The position numbers were made by a program, and so were the translations under genes. A model generated the notes under the pieces. It was not told the origin of the DNA. It saw only the letters and a program-made list of their open reading frames with translations, and did not search any database. Below are positions 16,594 to 24,367 of a DNA stretch of 64,000 nucleotides, in pieces. The stretch lies in NCBI RefSeq assembly GCF_003856835.1, contig NZ_CP034145.1:2790001-2854000 (forward strand). Reading direction: 5' to 3'. Source of the DNA: Haloplanus aerogenes (GTDB lineage Archaea; Halobacteriota; Halobacteria; Halobacteriales; Haloferacaceae). Each line of letters opens with the position of its first letter. Position 1 is the first letter of the stretch.

Positions 16594-17005
16594 TTCCGAC
16601 CGCGGCCAGTCGGAAGTCGTCAGCGAGGTGCTGGCGGTGGCGCTAGTCGTCATCATCGTGACGGTCACCGGAACGTATCTCCTCCAAGACGTGACGACGC
16701 CGGACGAGGAGACGCGTGCCCAGATGACGCTCTCCGTGACCGACGACCGGATCGAACTGACCCACGCGGGCGGCGAGGCCGTCCCGGAAGACGCGCTGAA
16801 CGTGGTGGTGCGGGTGAACGGGACCGAACAGCCGGGAATTACGTGGGAAAGTGGAAGCGTCGACGGCGACGGCGACGCGACGTTCGACCCCGGGGAACGC
16901 TGGATTCGCGTCGGCCTGTCGCTCTCGGGCGACGCTAGGGTACGTGTCCTGCTTGCCGACACCCACACAGGAACCGTACTGCTCGACCGAACGGTGACGC
17001 CGTGA
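16577..17005 (+). CDS. Type IV pilin N-terminal domain protein
   Basis: A 142-residue archaeal pilin-like protein. RGQSEVVSEVLAVALVVIIV is a class III prepilin-type signal: basic residues, a short polar stretch, then a hydrophobic helix of about 20 residues. The remainder is a beta-rich domain with a VDGDGDATFDPGERW loop. It overlaps the end of the 613-residue surface protein by 17 nt, so the two are co-translated. An ATG at 16571 would add two residues. Confidence 0.8.
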   Translation: MAIRPDSDRGQSEVVSEVLAVALVVIIVTVTGTYLLQDVTTPDEETRAQMTLSVTDDRIELTHAGGEAVPEDALNVVVRVNGTEQPGITWESGSVDGDGDATFDPGERWIRVGLSLSGDARVRVLLADTHTGTVLLDRTVTP

Positions 17006-17046
17006 GGGCACAAACTACTCACGGCCGGCAGCCGAAACCGCGAGAG

Positions 17047-17316
17047 ATGAGCGTCGTCTCCCGACTCGCCGCCCTCGCCGGCGCGCTTCTCCTCGCCGTC
17101 AGCGCGCTCGCGGCCCTGTGGGGTGTCGGCCTCGTCGGCTGGATGCTCTGGGCCGGCCCGACCGCCACCCGGGTCATGGCCACGATGGTCGCGTTCGGCC
17201 TCTCCATCGGGTGTGGGCTGACCGGTGTCGTCCTTCGGAAGCACGCCGCGGGCACGCTCCTACCGAGCGACGTTGATCTCTCCGTCGGGTTCCGGGGCGG
17301 GCAGGGAGGACTGTGA
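17047..17316 (+). CDS. Small two-helix membrane protein
   Basis: An 89-residue protein with two hydrophobic segments (residues about 8-38 and 45-63) and a short polar tail. I recognise no family. It follows the pilin gene at 41 nt and may belong to the same transcript. Confidence 0.6.
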   Translation: MSVVSRLAALAGALLLAVSALAALWGVGLVGWMLWAGPTATRVMATMVAFGLSIGCGLTGVVLRKHAAGTLLPSDVDLSVGFRGGQGGL

Positions 17317-17504
17317 GCGAGGGCGCAAGGAGCGAGTGAGGGCGCAGGGAACGAGCCCACGTGAAGCGACCGAGGCTTCGAACCGAGCGGGGGAGAAACG
17401 CCCGCGAGACGAGTGGAGTGAGCCACGGAGCGACGAGATGCCCTTCGACGTTCGACGTAGCTAGCATCGACAAACCCATATGCTGGCTCGAAGAACACGG
17501 GGGT
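17317..17504. other. Purine-rich spacer before hmgB
   Basis: 188 nt of GAGCGAG/GAGTGAG-type low-complexity sequence (for example GAGCGAGTGAGGGC at about 17331), common between haloarchaeal genes. It stays open in the hmgB frame but does not encode the conserved hmgB start. It also contains the hmgB promoter region with CATATG at about 17477-17482. I see no RNA gene. Confidence 0.4.
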
Positions 17505-18842
17505 ATGACCGCCGTCGGCATCGACGCAATCGAAATCTGGACGGGGAAGCTCAAACTCAACTTGGCCGAGACGTTCGCACCGGCCAAGGACGAGTCCCCG
17601 GAGAAGTACACGAAGGGCCTCGGACTCGAGGTTTCGTCGTTCCCCGACACGTACGAAGACATCGTCACGATGGGGGCGAACGCCGCCAAGCGGTTGATGG
17701 ACCGCAAGGGTCTAGCACCCGACGACATCGGTCGCATCGACGTGGCGACCGAGAGCGCCTTCGACAACTCCAAACCCGTCTCCACCTACATCGCCGGGTG
17801 TCTGGAAGAGGTGTACGACGGCGACTTCCACCACGCGAACAAGGGCGAGCGGAAGTTCGCCTGCGTCGCCGGGACCCAGAGCATCGACGACGCGTACAAC
17901 TGGATCAAGGCGGGGCGCAATCGCGGCCGCGCGGCGCTGGTGATCGCCACCGACACCGCGCTCTACGCCCGCGGTGACCCCGGCGAGGCCACACAGGGTG
18001 CGGGCGCCGTCGCCATGCTCATCTCGGAGGACCCGAGCGTGGTCGAACTGTCGACCGAGCAGGGCTACGGCAGCGCCGACGAGACGGACTTCCTCAAACC
18101 CAACCAGCAGTTCCCGAGCGTCGACGGCAAGCGCTCGGTGCAGGTGTATCTCGCGCGGATGCGCGAGGCGCTGACGGACTTCGAGAGCGTCGCCGGCCGC
18201 ATCCACCCCGACGACTACGCCTACTTCCCGTTCCACACCCCGTTCCCGGGGATGGTGCGGAAGGCCGCCCTCCTCGGGTTCCGGCACATGACCCGCGATA
18301 CGGAAATCGAGGACGGACTCGCGGACGAACTCGGCCGCCAGCCCCGCGAGGAGGAGTACGAAGACTGGGACGCGTACGAGGACGCGATCCGGGAGTACAT
18401 GGACGCGCTGAAAGAGACGGAGACGTACAACGACTGGTACGCGCGGGCCATCGACCCGACGCTCACCCTCTCCCGGCGGGTCGGCAACTGGTACACCGGC
18501 TCCGTCCACGTCGCGCGGGCGAGCGCGCTCAAGACCGCCGCCGAGACGGGGCGGGCGCTCTCGGGCGAGAAACTGCTCGTCGGCTCCTACGGCTCCGGCG
18601 CGCAAGCCGAAATCCACTCCGAAACGGTCGCCGACGGCTGGCGCGACGAGGTCGACGCGTTCGACATCGACGAGCAACTCTCACGGCGCTACGACCTGAG
18701 CTTCGAGGAGTACGGCCGCGTCCACGACGCCCACAACCACGAGAAAGAGCGGGAGTTAGAGGAGTTCACCGTCCCGAGCGGCGAGTTCGTCTTCACCGGC
18801 TGGGGCCGGATGAACGAACGCAAGTACGAATACGTCGACTAG
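17505..18842 (+). CDS. hmgB: Hydroxymethylglutaryl-CoA synthase
   Basis: A 445-residue HMG-CoA synthase, which condenses acetyl-CoA with acetoacetyl-CoA at the start of the mevalonate pathway for archaeal isoprenoid lipids. The catalytic Glu83 (VATESAFDNSK), Cys120 (KFACVAGTQ) and the His of HTPFPGMVRKA are present. The start at 17505 (MTAVGIDAIEIW) matches the family N-terminus. It converges on a COG1709 regulator with a shared CTAG at the stop codons. Confidence 0.93.
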   Translation: MTAVGIDAIEIWTGKLKLNLAETFAPAKDESPEKYTKGLGLEVSSFPDTYEDIVTMGANAAKRLMDRKGLAPDDIGRIDVATESAFDNSKPVSTYIAGCLEEVYDGDFHHANKGERKFACVAGTQSIDDAYNWIKAGRNRGRAALVIATDTALYARGDPGEATQGAGAVAMLISEDPSVVELSTEQGYGSADETDFLKPNQQFPSVDGKRSVQVYLARMREALTDFESVAGRIHPDDYAYFPFHTPFPGMVRKAALLGFRHMTRDTEIEDGLADELGRQPREEEYEDWDAYEDAIREYMDALKETETYNDWYARAIDPTLTLSRRVGNWYTGSVHVARASALKTAAETGRALSGEKLLVGSYGSGAQAEIHSETVADGWRDEVDAFDIDEQLSRRYDLSFEEYGRVHDAHNHEKERELEEFTVPSGEFVFTGWGRMNERKYEYVD

Positions 18843-19546
18843 GGGAGTTCCCGCAGTTTCGCGAGCGCCTCGTCCAGATCACAGGTCGACACGGCGAGCG
18901 CGAAGCCGTCGATTTTCGCCAGCGCTGTCGCGTGTTCCCACAGGTCCTCGGGTTCGAGACCGTGGAGGACGACGGCGTTGGGTGTCGGATTCACCACCCG
19001 GAGCGCGACCAGCGGCGACTCCCCGCGGGTCACGTCGGTGAAGACGAGCGCGCGGTTCGTGCTCTGGCCGTAGAGGCGATAGAACTCCTCGCTCGGGAGG
19101 CGTTTGATCGCCTCGATGCTGTTGATGACCGTGTGGCCGCTGACGTGATCCCGATCACCGGGGACCACCTCGGTCGCGTCCATGGCCTCGTAGAACCGTT
19201 CCAGCGGGATCGACGTGGGATACTCACGGAGGTCGTGGACGATGTCGCTCTCGAAGCCCGCGGAGATGACGCGCGCGTACTGGCGGATACGACCGCCGCC
19301 ACGGGACTCGTCGATGTCGAGCAACGCCCGGACGATCCGGCTGACGACACCGATCCCGGGGCTCTCACGCCGACCGCTCTCGTAGTCCGAGATGACCGAG
19401 GAGGAGACGTCCAGCCGCTCGGCGAGTTCGGTCTGTGAGATATCGAAGTCGGTCCGCCACTTCCGGAGGGTCGCGCCGGGGTTGGAGCTGAGCGTTATTT
19501 CGCCAGCGATGCGCCTGGCGAGGTCGTCGCGGGGATCGTCGCTCAT
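18839..19546 (-). CDS. COG1709-type HTH transcriptional regulator
   Basis: A 235-residue archaeal regulator. A Cro/C1-type helix-turn-helix lies at about residues 25-65 (TLRKWRTDFDISQTELAERL, DVSSSVISDYESGRRES), followed by a larger domain with GHTVINSIEAIKRLP and FTDVTRGESPLVALRVVNPTP. The ligand is unknown. It converges with hmgB, with stop codons overlapping by four bases; regulation of the mevalonate pathway is a guess from location. The start at 19546 (MSDDPRDD) is preferred over the ATG at 19573. Confidence 0.8.
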   Translation of the reverse strand: MSDDPRDDLARRIAGEITLSSNPGATLRKWRTDFDISQTELAERLDVSSSVISDYESGRRESPGIGVVSRIVRALLDIDESRGGGRIRQYARVISAGFESDIVHDLREYPTSIPLERFYEAMDATEVVPGDRDHVSGHTVINSIEAIKRLPSEEFYRLYGQSTNRALVFTDVTRGESPLVALRVVNPTPNAVVLHGLEPEDLWEHATALAKIDGFALAVSTCDLDEALAKLRELP

Positions 19547-19674
19547 TGGCCACCCCACCGGCCCTGTGACCACACCATACCGAATGAGGCGAGCGGTGAG
19601 CGCAAAAGGCTACCGACTCGGGGGACGGACGAGGGAGAGGTGGCCTTTAGGCGACCCGCGCCCAGAGAGAGCCC

Positions 19675-20445
19675 ATGACCCGGACCATCGACGACGCGAC
19701 GGCCGACCGACTCGGGGCGCGACTGGCCGACGCCGCGCGTGACGGCACGGCACTCGACCCGTCGACCCTCCCCGACCTCACCGTCGCGGACGGCTACGCG
19801 ATTCAGCGAGCACTGCTCGACCGCCGCACGGCCGACCCCGTCGGCTACAAAGTGGGGTTCACCTCACCCGCGATTCAGGACGAGTTGGGCGTCGACGCGC
19901 CCGCCTACGGCCGCGTCCTCGCCGACACCGTCCGGTCGGAAGGACGGCTCGACGCCGCCGCCCTGATCGACCCGAAACTCGAACCGGAGCTCGCGCTCCG
20001 TCTGGGCGAACCGCTCGACCCGCCGGTGACACCTGCTGACGTACTCGCCGCGGCGGATGCCGTCGTCCCCGTGATCGAAGTGGTCGACTCGCGGATCGAG
20101 GGGTGGGAGCTGACCGCTGGGAGCGCCGTCGCCGACAACGCCCTCGCCGCAGGCGTGGTCCACGGCGACCGGATCGGCGACCCCGCCGACCGCGACCTGT
20201 CGCTCGAAGGCGTCGTCGTGCGCCGGAACGGCGAGCGCGTCGCGACGGGCGTCGGCGCCGACGTACTCGGCTCGCCCGCGCGGGTGGTGTCGTGGCTGGC
20301 CGACGCGCTCGCCGACCGTGACGAACGGCTGAGCCCCGGCGATCTGATCTCGACCGGATCGCTCACCGAACTGATCCCCTTCGACCCGGGCGACACCGTC
20401 GAGGTGCGCTTTGCCTCGCTCGGCTCGGTGACTGTTTCGCGCTAA
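19675..20445 (+). CDS. 2-keto-4-pentenoate hydratase / FAH-family protein
   Basis: A 256-residue protein like MhpD/DmpE/DmpH (hydratase or oxalocrotonate decarboxylase). YKVGFTSPAIQDELGVDAPAYG near residue 60 and the metal-binding DPKLEPELALRLG near 100 are diagnostic. It probably acts on a 2-oxo-pentenoate from catabolism of an aromatic or other ring compound, but no pathway neighbours are present. CTTTAGG at about 19643 may be its TATA element. Confidence 0.8.
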   Translation: MTRTIDDATADRLGARLADAARDGTALDPSTLPDLTVADGYAIQRALLDRRTADPVGYKVGFTSPAIQDELGVDAPAYGRVLADTVRSEGRLDAAALIDPKLEPELALRLGEPLDPPVTPADVLAAADAVVPVIEVVDSRIEGWELTAGSAVADNALAAGVVHGDRIGDPADRDLSLEGVVVRRNGERVATGVGADVLGSPARVVSWLADALADRDERLSPGDLISTGSLTELIPFDPGDTVEVRFASLGSVTVSR

Positions 20446-20486
20446 CGGGCGACAACCTCAAGCCAGTCACGGGCCGACGGTCACCC

Positions 20487-21104
20487 ATGCCCTCGACGGT
20501 CGTCCACCTCGCCGTCGGCGCCGTCGTCGCCGCCGCACTCCTGGGCGACGAGTTCGACCGCCGCTCGGTGGCCGTCGTCCTCGCCGCGACGGCGATACCG
20601 GATATCGACACCTTCGCCGGCCTCTACCTGCAGGGCGCCCACCGAGCCCTGTTGCACACGCTCGTCCTGCCCGCCGTCGCCGGCGCGGTTCTCACGTACG
20701 ACACCCGAGTTCGCACGGCCTCGCGCCTCCACGCGCGCTGGGGGCCACGCGGCGTCCGTGTGGCGTGGGTCGCGCTCGCGGCGCTCCTCCTCGGTGGCAT
20801 CCTCCCCGACCTGATGACCAACGGCGTCAACGCCTTCTACCCGCTCTACGACCGCTTCCTGACCGTCGACGGCGAACTCCTGCTATCCAATCAGCGGGGC
20901 GTCGTCCAGACGTTCGTCGACCTCTCGGCCGATCCCGAGCGGACGACCCAGAACACCCACTACTGGACGGGAGTCGATCCGTCGCCGGGAGCGGAACCGG
21001 AAAACGTCGAGCGCATCTTCCCCGTCGTCCGCTCGGGCTTCCAGTTGCTCGTGGTCGTCCTCGGGGCGTTCACACTGGGGGCGCGGTTCTGGGAGGAGCG
21101 ATAG
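20487..21104 (+). CDS. Membrane metal-dependent hydrolase, YdjM/DUF457-like
   Basis: A 205-residue membrane protein with the pattern MPSTVVHLAVGAVVAAAL, ATAIPDIDTF, HRALLHTLVLP and GGILPDLMTNGVNAF. The His and Asp residues inside hydrophobic segments are the signature of the YdjM-like membrane hydrolases. The substrate is unknown. It is followed 40 nt later by the photolyase gene on the same strand. Confidence 0.75.
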   Translation: MPSTVVHLAVGAVVAAALLGDEFDRRSVAVVLAATAIPDIDTFAGLYLQGAHRALLHTLVLPAVAGAVLTYDTRVRTASRLHARWGPRGVRVAWVALAALLLGGILPDLMTNGVNAFYPLYDRFLTVDGELLLSNQRGVVQTFVDLSADPERTTQNTHYWTGVDPSPGAEPENVERIFPVVRSGFQLLVVVLGAFTLGARFWEER

Positions 21105-21144
21105 CGAGGGTGCGTTCATGTGAGTCCAACCATTACCCCTCGCG

Positions 21145-22563
21145 ATGGTCACCACGACGCTCCTGTGGCTCCGCCGTGATCTCCGCCTCCACGACAATCC
21201 GGCGCTGGTCGCGGCCGCCGACGCCGACCGCCTCCTCCCAGTCTACGTCTTCGACGAGGATCACTACGGCACCGCCGACTTCGGCGGCACCGACTCGTTC
21301 ACCTACGAGAAGACCGGGGGTCGGCGAACGCAGTTCCGGATCGACGCCATCGCGGACCTTCGCTCGCGCCTGCGCGACCGGGGGAGCGACCTCGTCGTCC
21401 GCGTCGGCGACCCCGAAACGGTCCTGTCGACCCTCGCGGACCGCGTCGATGCCGACGCCGTCCACGTCCACACGCGCCCGACGCCAGAGGAGCGAGCGGT
21501 CGAGCGGGCGGTGGAGCGGGTCGTCGACGCCGATCTCGTCCGCCACTGGAGCCACACGCTGTACCACCCGGACGACCTCCCGAACGACGTGTCGACCATC
21601 GACGACACGTACACGCCGTTCCGGAAGGCGGTGGAGTCGGGGGCGAGGGTTCGCACGCCGGCGTCGGTGCCGACGCTGCCGGATCGACCGGCGGCCGCCG
21701 TCGACGCGGGCGTGATTCCCGACGCCACCGACCTCGGCGTCGAGGCCGATCCGATAGACGACCGCGCCGTGCTGGCGTTCGAAGGTGGCGAGACGGAGGG
21801 GCTGGCCCGCCTCGACGAGTATCTCTGGGCGACCGACTCCCTCCGGGAGTACAAGGAGACCCGGAACGGGTTGCTCGGGCGGGACTACTCCTCGAAGTTC
21901 TCGCCGTGGCTGAACGAGGGATGTCTGTCGCCGCGGCGGGTGAGCGCTGCGGTGGACGCGTACGAGGACGAACGCGTCGCCAACGACTCGACGTACTGGC
22001 TCCGATTCGAACTCCTGTGGCGCGATTTCTTCCAGTTCCAGTTCGCCAAGCACGGCGGGACGTTCTTCACGCCGGGCGGCATCCGCCGTCGCGACATCGC
22101 GTGGCGCGAGGACGACGCGGCGTTCGACCGCTGGACACGCGGCGAGACGGGGATTCCGTTCGTCGACGCAAACATGCGCGAACTGGCGGCGACGGGCTAC
22201 CTGTCGAACCGCGGCCGGCAGAACGCCGCCTCGTTTCTGGCGAACGACCTCCGCGTCGACTGGCGGTGGGGTGCGGCCTACTTCGAGACGCGGCTGCTCG
22301 ATTACGATCCGGCGTCGAACTACGGTAACTGGGCGTACGTCGCTGGCGTGGGCAACGACTCTCGGAACCGCTCGTTCGACGTACTGTGGCAGGCGCATCG
22401 GTACGATCCGGACGCCGAGTACGTCCGTCGGTGGGTATCCGAACTCGACCGCCTGCCGCCGGACCGGGCCCACGAACCGTGGACTCTCCCCGACGACGAA
22501 CGGGCGGCGCTCGACTATCCGGCGCCGATGGTCGACCCCGAGACGCAGTACGGTGAGGGATGA
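21145..22563 (+). CDS. DASH-family cryptochrome/photolyase
   Basis: A 472-residue flavoprotein. The N-terminal photolyase alpha/beta domain starts with LLWLRRDLRLHDNPAL, and the C-terminal FAD-binding domain has YSSKFSPWLNEGCLSPRRV, TGIPFVDANMRELAATGYLS, NRGRQNAASFLAND, and NYGNWAYVAGVGNDSR, the wording of the DASH subgroup. DASH proteins repair cyclobutane dimers mainly in single-stranded DNA using light and FADH-, and often bind MTHF. Its stop overlaps the next gene, a [2Fe-2S] ferredoxin, as ATGA. Confidence 0.9.
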   Translation: MVTTTLLWLRRDLRLHDNPALVAAADADRLLPVYVFDEDHYGTADFGGTDSFTYEKTGGRRTQFRIDAIADLRSRLRDRGSDLVVRVGDPETVLSTLADRVDADAVHVHTRPTPEERAVERAVERVVDADLVRHWSHTLYHPDDLPNDVSTIDDTYTPFRKAVESGARVRTPASVPTLPDRPAAAVDAGVIPDATDLGVEADPIDDRAVLAFEGGETEGLARLDEYLWATDSLREYKETRNGLLGRDYSSKFSPWLNEGCLSPRRVSAAVDAYEDERVANDSTYWLRFELLWRDFFQFQFAKHGGTFFTPGGIRRRDIAWREDDAAFDRWTRGETGIPFVDANMRELAATGYLSNRGRQNAASFLANDLRVDWRWGAAYFETRLLDYDPASNYGNWAYVAGVGNDSRNRSFDVLWQAHRYDPDAEYVRRWVSELDRLPPDRAHEPWTLPDDERAALDYPAPMVDPETQYGEG

Positions 22564-22895
22564 GCGAGCCCGACCGCTGCGACGTGGTCTACGTCCGCAT
22601 TGACGACGGCGACGGCGATCACCTGTTGACCGCACCCGTAGGGTCGAGACTCCGGGACGTGCTCCGCGACGCTGGTCACTCGCCGCACACCCGTCTCACC
22701 GCGCGGGCGAACTGCGGCGGGCGGGGGCTGTGTGGCACCTGTGGCGTCCGGCTCGACGAGAGTCCGGCTCCGGACCACTGGCACGACGCCCTCGCGGATC
22801 GCTGGGGGTATCCGCGGCTCTCCTGTCAGGTGACGCTTCGCGAGGACGTGCGGGTGCGCCTCCCAGCAAAGATGATCTGGGGGCGGCGGGAGTAA
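22560..22895 (+). CDS. [2Fe-2S] ferredoxin coupled to the photolyase gene
   Basis: A 111-residue plant-type ferredoxin domain protein. The cluster ligands are Cys52, Cys58, Cys61 (NCGGRGLCGTCGV) and Cys89 (RLSCQVTL). There is no reductase domain. The ATG overlaps the photolyase stop by 4 nt, so the two proteins are made together. A role in reducing the photolyase flavin is inferred from this coupling and is not shown. Confidence 0.85.
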   Translation: MSEPDRCDVVYVRIDDGDGDHLLTAPVGSRLRDVLRDAGHSPHTRLTARANCGGRGLCGTCGVRLDESPAPDHWHDALADRWGYPRLSCQVTLREDVRVRLPAKMIWGRRE

Positions 22896-22899
22896 GGAC

Positions 22900-23085
22900 T
22901 CAGACCGGCCGGCCGTCGACGTCGGTGCCGACGAGGTAGGTGCCGAGAGTCAGGAGCGCTGCCGCGGCGACGGCGACCAGGTCGACGGTTCGTGTCGTCC
23001 CGGGGAACACGGTCGGGAGGAACGCCGCGGTTCCCACGATCATCAGGACGATACCGATCAGGCCACGCTGCTTGAGGCCGAGCAT
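22900..23085 (-). CDS. Small two-helix membrane protein
   Basis: A 61-residue protein with two hydrophobic segments (residues 8-28 and 34-52: IGIVLMIVGTAAFLPTVF and VDLVAVAAAALLTLGTYLVG). It converges on the ferredoxin gene with a 4-nt gap. The function is unknown; small proteins of this shape are common in haloarchaea. Confidence 0.6.
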   Translation of the reverse strand: MLGLKQRGLIGIVLMIVGTAAFLPTVFPGTTRTVDLVAVAAAALLTLGTYLVGTDVDGRPV

Positions 23086-23150
23086 ACGACACCGCTCGTG
23101 CCCCAGTCACATAATTGATTAGCTTTTGCGCCGGCGGCTGGGGTGCCGAC

Positions 23151-23411
23151 TCACCGCCGGTACTCGTGGCCGACGACGAGGGCGACGACGTTCGCGAGGA
23201 GGAGGCTGGCGAACACCGTGGTCTGCTGGCCCTGGAGGCCGCCGACGAGGAGGGGCAGGTAGAGGAACGGCAAGGCCACGGCGGCCCAGAACGCCAAGAA
23301 TCGAAGGGGGGCGACGACGACAGCGAGACTCAGGCGGACGAGCCGGGAGTCGGTGAGTTCCTCTGGGCGGGGCAAGCGGTCGATCGGAGCGGTGGGGGAC
23401 GAGTTCGACAT
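23151..23411 (-). CDS. Small membrane protein, function unknown
   Basis: An 86-residue protein with a polar N-terminus (residues 1-25) and two membrane helices ending in the basic tail GHEYRR. I do not recognise a family. A TATA element (minus strand GGTATATG, 23448-23455) and a strong dyad (23411-23444) immediately precede the start codon, so expression is probably controlled. Confidence 0.6.
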   Translation of the reverse strand: MSNSSPTAPIDRLPRPEELTDSRLVRLSLAVVVAPLRFLAFWAAVALPFLYLPLLVGGLQGQQTTVFASLLLANVVALVVGHEYRR

Positions 23412-23444
23412 CGGGGACACCTCGACTGATAGGTGTCTCCCCGA
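23411..23444. promoter_or_regulatory. Inverted repeat between TATA box and start of the small membrane protein
   Basis: TCGGGGACACCT (23411-23422) pairs with AGGTGTCTCCCCGA (23431-23444): 7 plus 5 base pairs with a 2-nt bulge and an 8-nt spacer. It fills the space between the TATA element at 23448-23455 and the ATG at 23409-23411, so it would cover the transcription start as an operator or form a hairpin at the start codon. Confidence 0.55.
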
Positions 23445-23554
23445 GACCATATACCCCGCCGAGCGTTCCCGTCGTTTCGGGGTATTTCACGCGCGTCGCG
23501 TGTGGTACGCAGTCCTTCACGAACACTTCTAATCGGTCGTAACCTTTCATTGCG

Positions 23555-23590
23555 TTCTCTCATTCTTTTATTCTGGATAGAACGAGAGAA
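23555..23590. repeat. Inverted repeat upstream of the kinase-like gene
   Basis: TTCTCTCATTC (23555-23565) and GAACGAGAGAA (23580-23590) pair over 10 of 11 positions with a 14-nt AT-rich loop. It lies in an unusually AT-rich stretch about 90 nt before the start at 23678. It could be an operator or a hairpin; nothing else is coded in 23412-23677. Confidence 0.45.
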
Positions 23591-23677
23591 TACAGTGCGA
23601 GCGATTTAGGGGGTCATTAGCGACTTCGAACCGGTGTTCTCTTAACGCCGGTGACGCGTAGGACACGACGAACGTTC

Positions 23678-24367
23678 ATGTCGAATGCGAGCGCCACCAC
23701 AGAGCGGCAAGTCGACAGCAATCTGTTCATTACCGTCTCCGGACCACCGGGATGTGGTGCGACGACGCTCACCGAGGGACTCGCGGATGCACTGAACTGC
23801 GGGTACGTCATCGGCGGCGAAATCTTCCGCGATCTCGCCGAGGAGCGCGATATGTCGCTGCAGCAGCTCATCGCCAAGGCCGAAGAGGACGACACCATCG
23901 ACCGGGCGCTCGATCAGCGGCTCCGCCGGATCGCCGAGCAGTGGGGGGCGGCGAACAAGGCGTTCATCCTCGAATCGCGGCTCGCCGGGTGGCTCGCGGG
24001 TAACCGTGCCGACCTGCGCATCTGGCTCGACGCACCGGAGGAGGTCCGCATCGAACGGCTCAGCGACTACGAAGTGAGCTACGAGATCGAGCGACCCGAC
24101 GAACGTGCCTCGGAGGAGATCGACCTCAAACACCTCGACGAGGAGGACGAAATCGGGCCGCTCCTCCGCGTCCGCGAGGTGAGCGAGGCCGGCCGCTACG
24201 AGAGTTACTACGGCATCGACGTGGATGACCAGTCCTTCTACGACCTCTCGATCAACACCGCCCGGTGGGACGCCGACACCGTCCTCGACATGGTACTCAC
24301 GGCTATCGAAGGCTACGACCCGGAGACGGACGAAGGCGCCTTCACCACCCGCGACGTGACGATTTAA
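23678..24367 (+). CDS. Cytidylate-kinase-like P-loop ATPase
   Basis: A 229-residue protein similar to archaeal cytidylate kinase: FITVSGPPGCGATTLTEGL, GGEIFRDLAEERDMSLQQL, DRALDQRLRRIAEQWG, FILESRLAGWLAG and DLRIWLDAPEEVRIERLSDY. The phosphate loop reads GPPGCGATT, with Ala where most have Lys; some archaeal Cmk proteins also lack that Lys. The 60-residue C-terminal part is extra. It may be a paralogue of true Cmk with another role. The start at 23678 (MSNASAT) is preferred over 23651. Confidence 0.7.
   Translation: MSNASATTERQVDSNLFITVSGPPGCGATTLTEGLADALNCGYVIGGEIFRDLAEERDMSLQQLIAKAEEDDTIDRALDQRLRRIAEQWGAANKAFILESRLAGWLAGNRADLRIWLDAPEEVRIERLSDYEVSYEIERPDERASEEIDLKHLDEEDEIGPLLRVREVSEAGRYESYYGIDVDDQSFYDLSINTARWDADTVLDMVLTAIEGYDPETDEGAFTTRDVTI

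Noticed and set aside
17361-17504. In-frame extension of hmgB by 48 codons
   Set aside because: It falls in the GAGCGAG-type low-complexity spacer; the conserved start MTAVGIDAIE is at 17505.
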